Assembly (NCBI GenBank): GCA_016712525.1
Contig: JADJQX010000008.1
Location: 1,556,501 to 1,620,500 of the forward strand
From: Myxococcales bacterium
GTDB lineage: Bacteria; Myxococcota_A; Polyangia; Polyangiales; Polyangiaceae
Length of the DNA: 64,000 bases
Direction of reading: 5' to 3'
Notes under the pieces: model-generated
Told to the model about the DNA's origin: nothing
Databases searched by the model: none
The model's input: the letters and a program-made list of their open reading frames with translations, nothing else
Made by a program: the position numbers and the translations under genes
Part shown: piece by piece, positions 52,511 to 60,662 of the stretch
How positions within the stretch are numbered: the stretch's first letter is position 1
How the letters are laid out: each line of letters opens with the position of its first letter

Positions 52511-53335
52511 CTACCTTCCGAGTCGCTCGACCTTGAAGTCGTCGAAGAGCACGCGAGAGTCGGCTTTCGACCAAAGACCGAGGCGACCGCGAAGCGGCGC
52601 GTCGAGGCTCTTCTTCAAACGTACGATTCCATCCACGGACACCTCGACCGACGTGCCACGCGAGACGATCGACAGCTCGTGCCACACCTTGCTGGGCGTG
52701 GGGACGTCGCGAACCGTGTCGAGGATCGTGCGCCGGCCTCGCACGACCTTTGCCCACAGCAGGTTGTCCTCCAGCGCATTCGCCCGCGCGACGGAGTAGC
52801 TTCCGTCCGCCCCCACGCCGAGCGCGATCCCGGCCGCTTGATCGATCGTGCCGCCCAACGGGAAAAAGCGCACCGAGACGCGAACGTCGCCGTCGATCGG
52901 CAGGCCCTTCCAGAGGGCGAGCGGGAAGAAAGCGAAGGTCTTCACTCCGTCGAGGAATTCGGCGTACCGATCTCCATAGAGCCGCTTGGCCTGCTCCGAG
53001 AGTGTCGCCGACGGTACCCCGTCGCGCCAACGACTCCCGTCTACGAAGAACCCGCGCGCGCCGGCCTGCTCCCCGACCGCCCAATCTCCGACCACCGCCT
53101 CGAAGTCGGACGACGGGCCGCCCGCGCGGTCGGCATCGAACGTTGTCCCTTCCGAAGGCGGCCCGGCATCGCTCGCCCGGCTCGATGACTCCGGCCCTTC
53201 GATACGTGCAGCGGAAGCGCCCACGGGCACGACGGACGGAGCTGGAGGTGGCTGGAGCGGAGACGTGGAGCGCTCGCAGCCGCCACAGAACAGAGCTGAC
53301 GCGAGGGTCAGTGATATTCCGAACACGATTTTCAT
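52511..53335 (-). CDS. lipoprotein with DUF1080/LamG-like jelly-roll domain
   Basis: 274 aa from the ATG at 53335, which overlaps the permease stop by 4 bp. Lipobox ALFCGGCER, Ser/Pro/Ala linker, then a beta-sandwich (DVRVSVRFFPLGGTIDQAAG, VSVDGIVRLKKSLDAP, LGLWSKADSRVLFDDFKVER) of the concanavalin-like/DUF1080 class. Member of an ABC export operon; likely an envelope binding component. Ligand unknown. Confidence 0.75.
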   Translation of the reverse strand: MKIVFGISLTLASALFCGGCERSTSPLQPPPAPSVVPVGASAARIEGPESSSRASDAGPPSEGTTFDADRAGGPSSDFEAVVGDWAVGEQAGARGFFVDGSRWRDGVPSATLSEQAKRLYGDRYAEFLDGVKTFAFFPLALWKGLPIDGDVRVSVRFFPLGGTIDQAAGIALGVGADGSYSVARANALEDNLLWAKVVRGRRTILDTVRDVPTPSKVWHELSIVSRGTSVEVSVDGIVRLKKSLDAPLRGRLGLWSKADSRVLFDDFKVERLGR

Positions 53336-54645
53336 CGACGGTGCCTCCTGCGCGTGATCCAAATCCCCGACAGAACGATGGCGCACGGCAATATCCCGTA
53401 CGCGAGTAAGAGCGTGGCGGTGCGAGCTCGGCCCTCGACGACGAGCGGGTAGCCAGGGTAGAGCGGAGTCGAGTAGTCGGGTTGCGGCTGTCTGGCCGCA
53501 TCGAACAGCAACGTGACGAGCTCCTTACGACTCGTGGAGCGCGTCTCGCGGGTGGTTCCGGCCACCGACACTCGAATCGTCCCGTACCTATCCTCCCGGC
53601 CAGCCGGGCCGGAAGCCGCGCGCTCGTCGAGTGGAAAGTGAACCTCCAGGTCCGGTCGAGCCAGGCGAAGCTTCGCGAGGACGTCGGCCTCCAGTTGACG
53701 CCTTCTCGAGTCGTCCAGATCCATCTCGATCTCGAGCGCGACGGGCCCGTCGAGAGCGCGGAGTCGCCTCACGACATCCGGAGGCAAAGATGACCGTCGC
53801 TCCTCGCTCCAATCGTACCCCCGGGAGTGGTCGGAGATGCGAGGCAAGGTCACCGCGCCGACGAAGAGGACGACGAGGGACACGCCGAAGCGCCGCCATG
53901 TCGGGAGGTCGAAGCGAGCCCCGGCGATACCGACGCCGACCGCGCAGGCTATGGCCCCGAGCAACCAGCCGGCATGCCCGAGTGGAAGCACTCCCCTCGA
54001 GAACGCGAGAACGTGGCGTTCAATCGACCAAGAGGCCGCTCCGCCGACCCACGCGAGAGCTGCGAAGCCGTCCGAGGCATCCAGCGCCCAAGCCGAAACG
54101 GAGCACGCGACGCTGGCACCTACGGCTTGCGTCTGGGTACGCGTCCAGGCCGCCGCGGCATTCGAAATGGCGACGACGAGCACCAAATGGAGCACTTCAC
54201 CGAGAACCGCGACACCGACCTCGATCGGATCGACGTGTCCGCCGACGATCCGAAAGGCGCAGAGCATCACGAGCGGAGCGAGAAGAACCAGGCTCGCCGC
54301 AGCGAAGGAGGCGAACCACTTCCGCAGGACCACTCGTTCGATCGAGCCGACGGACAAGCACAATGCGCCGAACGTTCCGCGCTCCTTCTCGATCGACAAG
54401 GGCCTCGCGGCCACGAGCGGCACCAAGAGCGCGATGGCCAGATGGAGCCCGCCGAGCGTGGGCCGCACGACCCCGACCAGGGGATCGACCTCCTTCGCCT
54501 GGAGGTGCGAGGCGAGCGCTGTCCGGGAAACCTGGGAGTAGAGGTCGAGCGCGAGCAGGAAGCCATGTCCGACGAGCAGCGCGGCCAGTCCGACGACTAG
54601 CCAGGTCGAACGCGCACGAAGCGCGATTTCGAGCTCGCGTTTCAA
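53332..54645 (-). CDS. ABC-2-type permease fused to a periplasmic GldG/DUF-like domain
   Basis: 437 aa. N-terminal half with six membrane helices and the ABC-2/NosY-type EKERGTFGALCLSVGS motif after the second helix; the central and C-terminal part (ALEIEMDLDDSRRRQLEADV, PDLEVHFPL) forms a soluble domain before a final helix and basic end (RRRHRR), recalling DUF3526/GldG-type subunits. Its ATG overlaps the ATPase gene stop by 4 bp. The substrate cannot be inferred. Confidence 0.75.
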   Translation of the reverse strand: MKRELEIALRARSTWLVVGLAALLVGHGFLLALDLYSQVSRTALASHLQAKEVDPLVGVVRPTLGGLHLAIALLVPLVAARPLSIEKERGTFGALCLSVGSIERVVLRKWFASFAAASLVLLAPLVMLCAFRIVGGHVDPIEVGVAVLGEVLHLVLVVAISNAAAAWTRTQTQAVGASVACSVSAWALDASDGFAALAWVGGAASWSIERHVLAFSRGVLPLGHAGWLLGAIACAVGVGIAGARFDLPTWRRFGVSLVVLFVGAVTLPRISDHSRGYDWSEERRSSLPPDVVRRLRALDGPVALEIEMDLDDSRRRQLEADVLAKLRLARPDLEVHFPLDERAASGPAGREDRYGTIRVSVAGTTRETRSTSRKELVTLLFDAARQPQPDYSTPLYPGYPLVVEGRARTATLLLAYGILPCAIVLSGIWITRRRHRR

Positions 54646-54990
54646 CGTGCTTCTCCGCTGGTCGACGAGAGAAGCGCCACGAACGCCTCCTCGAGGGAGC
54701 GGGTGCGCTGGTCATCGTCCCGAAGGAACGCGCCGAGGGCGCCCTCGCCGAGGGCTCGTCCGCCGGAAAGGAAGAGCACGCGCTGGGCTACTCGTTCAGC
54801 GACGGCGAGATCGTGCACGGTCGCGACGACCGCCGAGCCATGGGCCGCAACGAGACGAACCGCCTCCAGCACGGATCGCAGCGCCAGCGGATCGAATGGG
54901 GCAAAGGGCTCGTCGAGAACGACGACGGGCCGCTCCAAGGCGAGGACCGAGAACAGTGCGACACGCTGCCTCTCGCCTCGAGAGAGCGCG
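54642..54990 (-). pseudogene. ABC transporter ATPase, 5' part (Walker A) removed by IS91 copy 10
   Basis: About 115 codons remain, beginning at ALSRGERQRVALFSVLA (ABC signature), followed by Walker B VVVLDEPFAPFDP and the H-loop VATVHD. The P-loop and Q-loop half is absent because IS91 copy 10 starts at 54991. It is the first gene of the ABC-2 operon; without it the operon cannot work unless another ATPase substitutes. Confidence 0.8.
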
Positions 54991-56998
54991 GAGCGTAAGT
55001 AAATCAAGGCACTTTTCAGGGGTGTCGGCTGGGCTCGCGGGGATGGCGTTTCGCGACCTTCCGGGGTCGCGGCGGCCGCGCCGAGGCGGTCTCGGCCCTG
55101 GCACGGAGGTTGCCGAACCCCACCAAGCGCCATGCCGGCGCAGCGCGGCCTTCGGGCGCCCCTTGCGCCCGTTCTACTCGGCTGCCTCGACGCTACCGGC
55201 ACCTCGACGGAGGACTCGACTTGCCCAGTACGGAGGCCCTCGAGCGGGCGTGCGCTTCGGCACGTCGGTGGGCTCGCCAATGCCCCGCAGGTACCGAGCG
55301 ACGCTGGTCGGATCGGTGACGAGCGCGAGCAGCTTCATCCTTCCGCTGCAGCACGGGCAGGTCAAAACGTCGAACCCAAAGGTCCGTTTAAGAAGCTCCG
55401 CCCACGGACGATAGCCGCCTCGGCGCGGTCTCTCGGGCACGTCCACCGTGGGTATTGAGTAACCGCCGGCTTCGGCGCCAGACGAGCCCGAACCTTACTC
55501 GCCGACGCGAGCACCCCCGCATACCGAACGGTGTGCAAGCGCGGCGCGGGTACCGACGCCGCGAGACGGCTGAGCAGCGAGAGTGGATCCATGTCCACCG
55601 CCACCGTGCCGTCCGAAAAAGGCTTCTTCAGCGTGATCCGGACGAGGCCGTCAGGCCCTCGGGTCACGCGTTCCTGCGCGACCGCGGGGCGCAACACGTA
55701 CTTCAGCAGTGCCTCCCGGCCAGCTTCGTCGCGCCCACCGGCCCGCGTCGCCGCGTGGAGGGTGAAACCATCGAGCGCGACACACAGCGGGCGCTCGAAC
55801 ACCATGGGTCGGCACTCGAAGAGCAGCGCGCCTCGGCGCCACTCCGGACCGGCAGGCGGCGTAGTGCCCGAGACCGCCGACGCCGCGAGCACGGCCCTCC
55901 CGTCGCCCTCATCCTCGGAATCGCTGTCCTCGACGAGAAGGCCCCGACGACGAAGCCACTTCACCATCCGGTCGCGCGTGCGCTCCAGCACCGCCCCCAC
56001 GTCCCGCGTCGACAGGTGCCGAGCGGCACGGAAGTCGAGCTCGTCGCCCTTGTCCCGATACGCGCCGTCGAGGAATACCGCGTGCACGTGCGGGTTCAGC
56101 TTCAGATCGGAAGACGTGCGCTGAACCGCGACCACCGCTCCGCTCTGTCCGCGTGGAGGTCCACCACCTCGTTCGCGGTAGAAGCCGAGCACGGTCTTCA
56201 CGAAGATCCGCGTCAGCGCCGACATCAGCCGGCCGTCGTACCCAAGGCGCTTTCGCCACGCAAACGGCACCGTGAGCACCCACTGCCGCAGATCCACGGG
56301 TGGCAGCACGTCCTCGATGAGATGCGCCGCGGTGGCGCTCATCTTCCGACCAAGGCACGACGGGCAGAAGCCTCGTCCCTTGCAGCTGAATGCCACGAGC
56401 CGCGTCTCGTCGCAGCTCCCGCACGTGAGCCGTGCGAACCCATGGCATAGAAGGCCGCACTCCAGATATCCCTCGAGCTCCTTCTTCACGAACTTGGGCA
56501 ACGCGATCGCGAGTGCCCCGTCCTCCACCGCGCCATACAGCGTGTTCAAGTTCTCCTGCACCACATGGTAGAGCGTGCTCCTCTCCGGTCTTCGACGCTC
56601 GTAGACCCGAGAAGCCACGTCGGCCGCTCAGCAAGCCCAAGGCCCACGCGTCCTCCCTTGGAATCTCGCGGGCTTGCGCTCGCCGCGCCCTGTCCCGGAC
56701 GTCTTCTCGTGTGTCCCGGACACCTAACCATCAGGCGCGGTGGGAGCGTAAGCGAGTCAGGCCGCTCGTCCTGTGCCTCGATTATCCCGGGTTTCGCGTC
56801 GAGGCCACCACGATCACCGACGCGTGGCTGGTGGTGCTCGAGTCCGACAATGGCGTCGCGCGGGTGCGTTGGCGGAGGGCCATCACCGGTGAAGACCGCT
56901 ACCTCGCGATCGGTCAGGGCCGCACCACACTCGACGTACTCGGCGACCGCGCGCTTCTCACCCAGGACACAGGCCTCCGTACGGATGGAAGGAGGGTG
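54991..56998 (-). mobile_element. IS91-family element, copy 10 (2.0 kb, longest form)
   Basis: Conserved GAGCGTAAGTAAATCAAGG end. Near-identical to copy 2 over the full length, with the same inner end (GGAAGGAGGGTG) and the same 250-bp passenger (56746-56998). Differences are single-base indels and a few substitutions. Confidence 0.85.
55174..56618 (-). pseudogene. tnpA: IS91-family transposase, frameshifted near the C-terminus
   Basis: The most complete copy: 418 codons read without interruption through zinc domain, HUH motif and tyrosine region, because the C-run (five C) and the downstream GGCCCT run are both wild-type. A 1-nt deletion at about 55458 (GGTATTGAGTAACC for GGTATTGGAGCAACC) then shifts the last ~95 residues, including the CPCCSGRMK tail. 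Possibly still active if the C-terminal tail is dispensable; family members usually keep it. Confidence 0.85.
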
Positions 56999-57193
56999 CT
57001 CTTTTCTTCGTAAGATCAACGGGTTGGGGGTTCTGCTCGGATTCTGCGTCCCGGGGGGAGCGGCGTGACGCTCGGGGGGCGAGCTCGTCGCCCTTCGGCG
57101 CGCTGCACGCGGGGGAGTGGCTCGACCTGGACCTGCTGCGCGAGCGCGCCACGGCGAAGCGGCTCGACGTCACGTTCGCGCCGAAGGTCCACG
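56999..57193. other. gene-fragment region between IS91 copy 10 and the 155-bp repeat
   Basis: 195 bp. A plus-strand frame near its end is protein-like (FGALHAGEWLDLDLLRERAT, then KRLDVTFAPKVHG) and stops being so exactly at 57194, where the 155-bp repeat starts. Probably the remnant of a gene cut by the repeat; no start or family can be given. Confidence 0.4.
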
Positions 57194-57348
57194 GAAGCCT
57201 ACGGGACGCCCCTCGACGGACCAGGTATTTCGTCGAAATCATGGCCGTTTTCGTCGCCCTTCGTGCGCGGCGCGCCCACAGGTGGGAGAGCAGTGCCCGA
57301 GGTGAGGCGGTCACGCCGATCCATTTCGTCCAGTTCCTGGACCGCACG
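57194..57348. repeat. 155-bp perfect direct repeat, copy B
   Basis: Identical by eye to 8032-8186, same orientation. A coding fragment ends at its left edge; 41 bp of unrelated DNA separate its right edge from the SUKH gene start. Confidence 0.9.
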
Positions 57349-57389
57349 CGCTGGACTAACCTAGGGCCTCGAAAGTGAGGTTTCCGACG

Positions 57390-58154
57390 ATGCGCGACCG
57401 CTTCCAAGCGATGATCGAACGACTTCGCCACGACCCGAGGGTGGTCTTGGACGAGGCCTACCTGGGCCCACCCGCGCCCCCCGAGACGCTCCTTCGCGCC
57501 GACTCGGCCTTCGGGGCGCCCTTGGCGCCGGCGATTCGGGACTTCTACGCCGAGACGAACGGCGTGTGCGTGCGCTGGAGCGTGGCAGGTGTCCCGGGGC
57601 CCGAGGCGGATCCCGACGCCTCCACCCCCGACTGGAACGAGCGCGGCCTCGCGAGCCAAGGTGGGGCGATCGTCCTCTGGCCGCTGGAGAAGGTCCTCGA
57701 CACGGACTGGACCGAGATCCTGCACTTTTCCTGGATGAGCGACGCGGAGGAGGGGCCCACGCTCGACGGGGTACCTTCCAGGCTCGCCTCGCACGCGCGC
57801 TCGCTCCGCCCTTTCGATCTCTTCAGCGACGTGCAGAAGGCGGCGTGGGTCCTCTCTCCGGGCTCGGGAGATCCTCCGGTCGTGTTGCTCGAGGACTACT
57901 CGAACAGCGGCGACTCGCGGGTGCTCCGCTTCGGTGACTACCTCGAGCTCTTGCTCAAGTACCACGGGCAGTACCCGAGCCGAGCCGCGTTCCTCCTCGA
58001 CTACCCGAGCCGAGGCACACGCGTCGACGCGCCGCGCTCCTACTGGGAGACGCTCGCGGAGATCGACCTCGCGGCGCGCGCGCTGACGAACGGTGAGGTC
58101 GCCGCGACCTTCACGGCACACATGGGCCCCAAGGCCCCGAGGAGGCCCTCGTGA
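57390..58154 (+). CDS. SMI1/KNR4 (SUKH) family protein
   Basis: 254 aa from the ATG at 57390; GTGAGG lies 9 bp upstream, which makes the in-frame GTG at 57375 the Shine-Dalgarno region rather than the start. The SUKH core is shown by APLAPAIRDFYAETNGVCVRW and the later acidic/hydrophobic strands (VLWPLEKVLDTDWTEILHFS). SUKH proteins are often immunity proteins against polymorphic toxins or regulators in eukaryotes. Overlaps the next gene by 4 bp (GTGA). Confidence 0.8.
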   Translation: MRDRFQAMIERLRHDPRVVLDEAYLGPPAPPETLLRADSAFGAPLAPAIRDFYAETNGVCVRWSVAGVPGPEADPDASTPDWNERGLASQGGAIVLWPLEKVLDTDWTEILHFSWMSDAEEGPTLDGVPSRLASHARSLRPFDLFSDVQKAAWVLSPGSGDPPVVLLEDYSNSGDSRVLRFGDYLELLLKYHGQYPSRAAFLLDYPSRGTRVDAPRSYWETLAEIDLAARALTNGEVAATFTAHMGPKAPRRPS

Positions 58155-59635
58155 GCGCGACGAGCCGGCACCGCATCACGCTCGCCGTCGCGGGCTTCCG
58201 CGCGCTCGCGGAGCGCCTTCGAGGCTCGCCGTGGCTCGTCGCAGCGACGTTCGGCCCACCCGCCGACGAAGCGCGTATCCGCGCAGCGGAGCGGGCCCGA
58301 GGCCTGCCGTTCCCCGACGACCTCCGGCACCTCCTCGCGATCTGCGACGGGTTCACGGTGCGAGCCTTCCCGTTCGCCGACTTCGAGGGCGACGACTACC
58401 TCGCCGACCTCGACATCTCCGGCGACCACGTCATCCAGCACGAGGTCGTCTCGACCGATCGCCTCGTCGCGATCGGGTCGGGGCTCGGTCCCCATCGCCC
58501 GGATCCCGATGCCGAGACGCGCGTCGTGATCGTCGACGTCCCCCAGCCGGAGCTCGTGCTCGGGGTGATCGGGGGTGCCGACGCGCCGACGGTCCACGAG
58601 GTGTCCCACGGCCTCCCCGAGGTCGCGCCCGACCTCGGGGCCTACCTCCTCCGCGCGCTGCGGAGGGCCGAAGCGGTCACGGCCCACCTCGCGCCCGAGC
58701 TCCGAGCCTCGGGGTCCGAGCCTTTGCGCGGCGAGGCGGTCGTCGCGTCGCCTCCCGCGGACGAGGTCACGTCCGAGGAGCCCGTCTTCGAAGACGCGGA
58801 GGTCCTCGCGTTTCCGCCGGGGACGGCGCGCGGAAGCCTGCCCGACGTCGACGACGAGACCTTCGCACTCGTCGTCCGGCGGGTCCCGAAGGAGCTCCAC
58901 GTGGGCGAGCTCGATCGTCGACCACGCCTCACGAGCCTCGCGCTGCGTCTGGACGTCGGCATCGCGGTGGCCGACGCCCTCGACGACGTGGCGCGCCGGA
59001 CGTTCGAGCGGATCACCCACCTCGAGATCGAGGCCGACACCATCGAGGAGCTCGACTTCTTGCGGGCGTTCCCCGGCCTCGAGAGCCTCTTGCTCCGTGC
59101 GCGCGGAGACGCGCCGCTCGCGGGCGATTTCACCGGATGCGCCGCAAAGCAGATCACCCTCGACGGGCCGTTCCCCGCCGAGCTCGTGTTGCCCGCCGGG
59201 CGGCGCGTGGCCCTCGAGCTGCGAGGGCGGGGCCCCTTCGCGCTGCCCCGCCTGGTCAACCCGCAGGACCTCTTCCGACTCGACCTCCCGCCGTGCCCGC
59301 TCCGCGACGGGGCGACGCTCGACCTCGCCCCTATGACGAGGCTGTCCGTCCTCGTCGCCACCGGAGTCCCGCTCGCCGCGCACCCGAGGCTCGAGTCGAC
59401 GTCGCTCACGACCCTCTACGCCGAGGGCACGGGCCTGCGATCGTTCGACGCGTCTCGTCTGCCGGCGCTCGAGCGCGTCTTCCTCGGGGACAACCCGTTC
59501 ACGGCCTTCGACTGGATCGCGTCGGTGCCCGAAGACTGCCAAGTCTCCCTGGATCTCCCCGCCAACGAACGGAAGAAGCTCGCGAAGCGCTTCCGCGGGG
59601 TACGGATCGAAGGTACGCCGTCCGCAGGGGGGTGA
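58151..59635 (+). CDS. SUKH-like domain fused to a leucine-rich-repeat C-terminus
   Basis: 494 aa; GTG start with GGAGG 5 bp upstream. N-terminal ~200 residues resemble SUKH (ARGLPFPDDLRHLLAICDGF), matching the domain of its coupled neighbour. The C-terminal half is leucine-rich (LTHLEIEADTIEELDFLRAF; PALERVFLGDNPFTAFDW), i.e. an LRR solenoid. A SUKH-LRR fusion next to a second SUKH gene suggests immunity/recognition proteins. No toxin gene is adjacent in this window. Confidence 0.7.
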   Translation: MSATSRHRITLAVAGFRALAERLRGSPWLVAATFGPPADEARIRAAERARGLPFPDDLRHLLAICDGFTVRAFPFADFEGDDYLADLDISGDHVIQHEVVSTDRLVAIGSGLGPHRPDPDAETRVVIVDVPQPELVLGVIGGADAPTVHEVSHGLPEVAPDLGAYLLRALRRAEAVTAHLAPELRASGSEPLRGEAVVASPPADEVTSEEPVFEDAEVLAFPPGTARGSLPDVDDETFALVVRRVPKELHVGELDRRPRLTSLALRLDVGIAVADALDDVARRTFERITHLEIEADTIEELDFLRAFPGLESLLLRARGDAPLAGDFTGCAAKQITLDGPFPAELVLPAGRRVALELRGRGPFALPRLVNPQDLFRLDLPPCPLRDGATLDLAPMTRLSVLVATGVPLAAHPRLESTSLTTLYAEGTGLRSFDASRLPALERVFLGDNPFTAFDWIASVPEDCQVSLDLPANERKKLAKRFRGVRIEGTPSAGG

Positions 59636-59726
59636 CAGCCGGTCGAGCGTTCGGCACGAGCCCTTCGACGTCCGCGCCGGTCGCCGAGACACGAGCCGAG
59701 GAGCGCGCAGAGAACCCCACGGGCTG

Positions 59727-60509
59727 CTAGCGGGCTCGGCGCCCGTACGCCGCGGGGGTGGTCCCGTGGAACGCGCGGAACGCGCGATGGAAGTGGGGCT
59801 CGTCGTCGAACCCGACGAGCTCCGCGATCGCGGCGACCGAGAGGTCGGGCCTCGCCCACGTGAGCCGAGCCGCCTCGTTGAGGCGGAGCGCGCGGCGGTA
59901 CGCGACGGGCGTAATACCGAACCGTTTCGCGAACTTGCGAGAGAAGCTCACCCCGGAGGAGAGGCCGGCCACCTCGGCCAAGTGCTTCACGTAGAGAGCG
60001 CTCGCGAAGGTCTTGTCGATCGTTCGTTTCGCCCGGACGAGCGGACACACCGGCGAGACCGTCACGTTGGCGGTCACGAAGCGGAGCACCTCGGCACGCG
60101 CCTCTTCGGGGCGAGCCTCGGAGGCCGCGAAGGCTCGGCAGAGCGCGACGAGCGCGGGGGTGGGAGCCGGAGCCCTTACGAACGCGACGTCCTCGTCCTC
60201 ACCGACGAGCGCGACCTCGTCCGGGTAGACGATGAAGCCGACCTGGAGCCCGCTCTGCGGGTCCGGCGCGCGAAAGGCGAGATCGTACGACTCGGCGGGG
60301 CTGATGACGTGGAGGCTCCCGGGCTCGTAGAGGCGACGGCCCGCGCGGCTCCCCGACTGCTCCCACGCGCCACGGAGCTGCAGGCCGAGCTCGAGACCCG
60401 TCGCGAGCCCCGACTTGGTCTTGGGTGCGCGGTTCCGATACTCGTAGACCCAGGCGATGGCGCCCGGGCCGAGGGTGGTGCGGTCGTAGCGTGTCTCTTC
60501 TTGGCCCAC
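59727..60509 (-). CDS. AraC-family transcriptional regulator
   Basis: 260 aa from the GTG at 60509; the frame is open further upstream through a hairpin region but is not protein-like. N-terminal cupin-like sensing domain (LYEPGSLHVISPAESYDLAF), C-terminal double helix-turn-helix: YVKHLAEVAGLSSGVSFSRK and LSVAAIAELVGFDDEPHFHR with the AraC signature FHGTTPAAYGRRAR. Target genes are not identifiable; it is downstream of the peroxidase gene on the same strand, separated by a hairpin. Confidence 0.88.
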   Translation of the reverse strand: MGQEETRYDRTTLGPGAIAWVYEYRNRAPKTKSGLATGLELGLQLRGAWEQSGSRAGRRLYEPGSLHVISPAESYDLAFRAPDPQSGLQVGFIVYPDEVALVGEDEDVAFVRAPAPTPALVALCRAFAASEARPEEARAEVLRFVTANVTVSPVCPLVRAKRTIDKTFASALYVKHLAEVAGLSSGVSFSRKFAKRFGITPVAYRRALRLNEAARLTWARPDLSVAAIAELVGFDDEPHFHRAFRAFHGTTPAAYGRRAR

Positions 60510-60560
60510 GCGCTCTCGTACGGGGGGGTCGCGCGAGACCTCCCCGCGCCGGCCGTGGGA

Positions 60561-60600
60561 CCTCCCCCTTTCGCGGCGGAGCCGCGAATTTGGGGGAGGT
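60561..60600 (-). terminator. long stem-loop downstream of the di-haem peroxidase gene
   Basis: CTCCCCCTTTCGCGGC, GGA loop, GCCGCGAATTTGGGGGAG: an almost perfect 15-17-bp stem. A second, smaller inverted repeat (GTCGGGCGC...GCACCCGAC) follows at about 60601-60635. Lies between two minus-strand genes, so it probably terminates the peroxidase transcript; a dispersed repeat is the alternative. Confidence 0.6.
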
Positions 60601-60662
60601 GTCGGGCGCGCAGCCCGGAGGGCGAGCACCCGACGGTGGGGGCATCCCTGCTTCGGTCCGGG

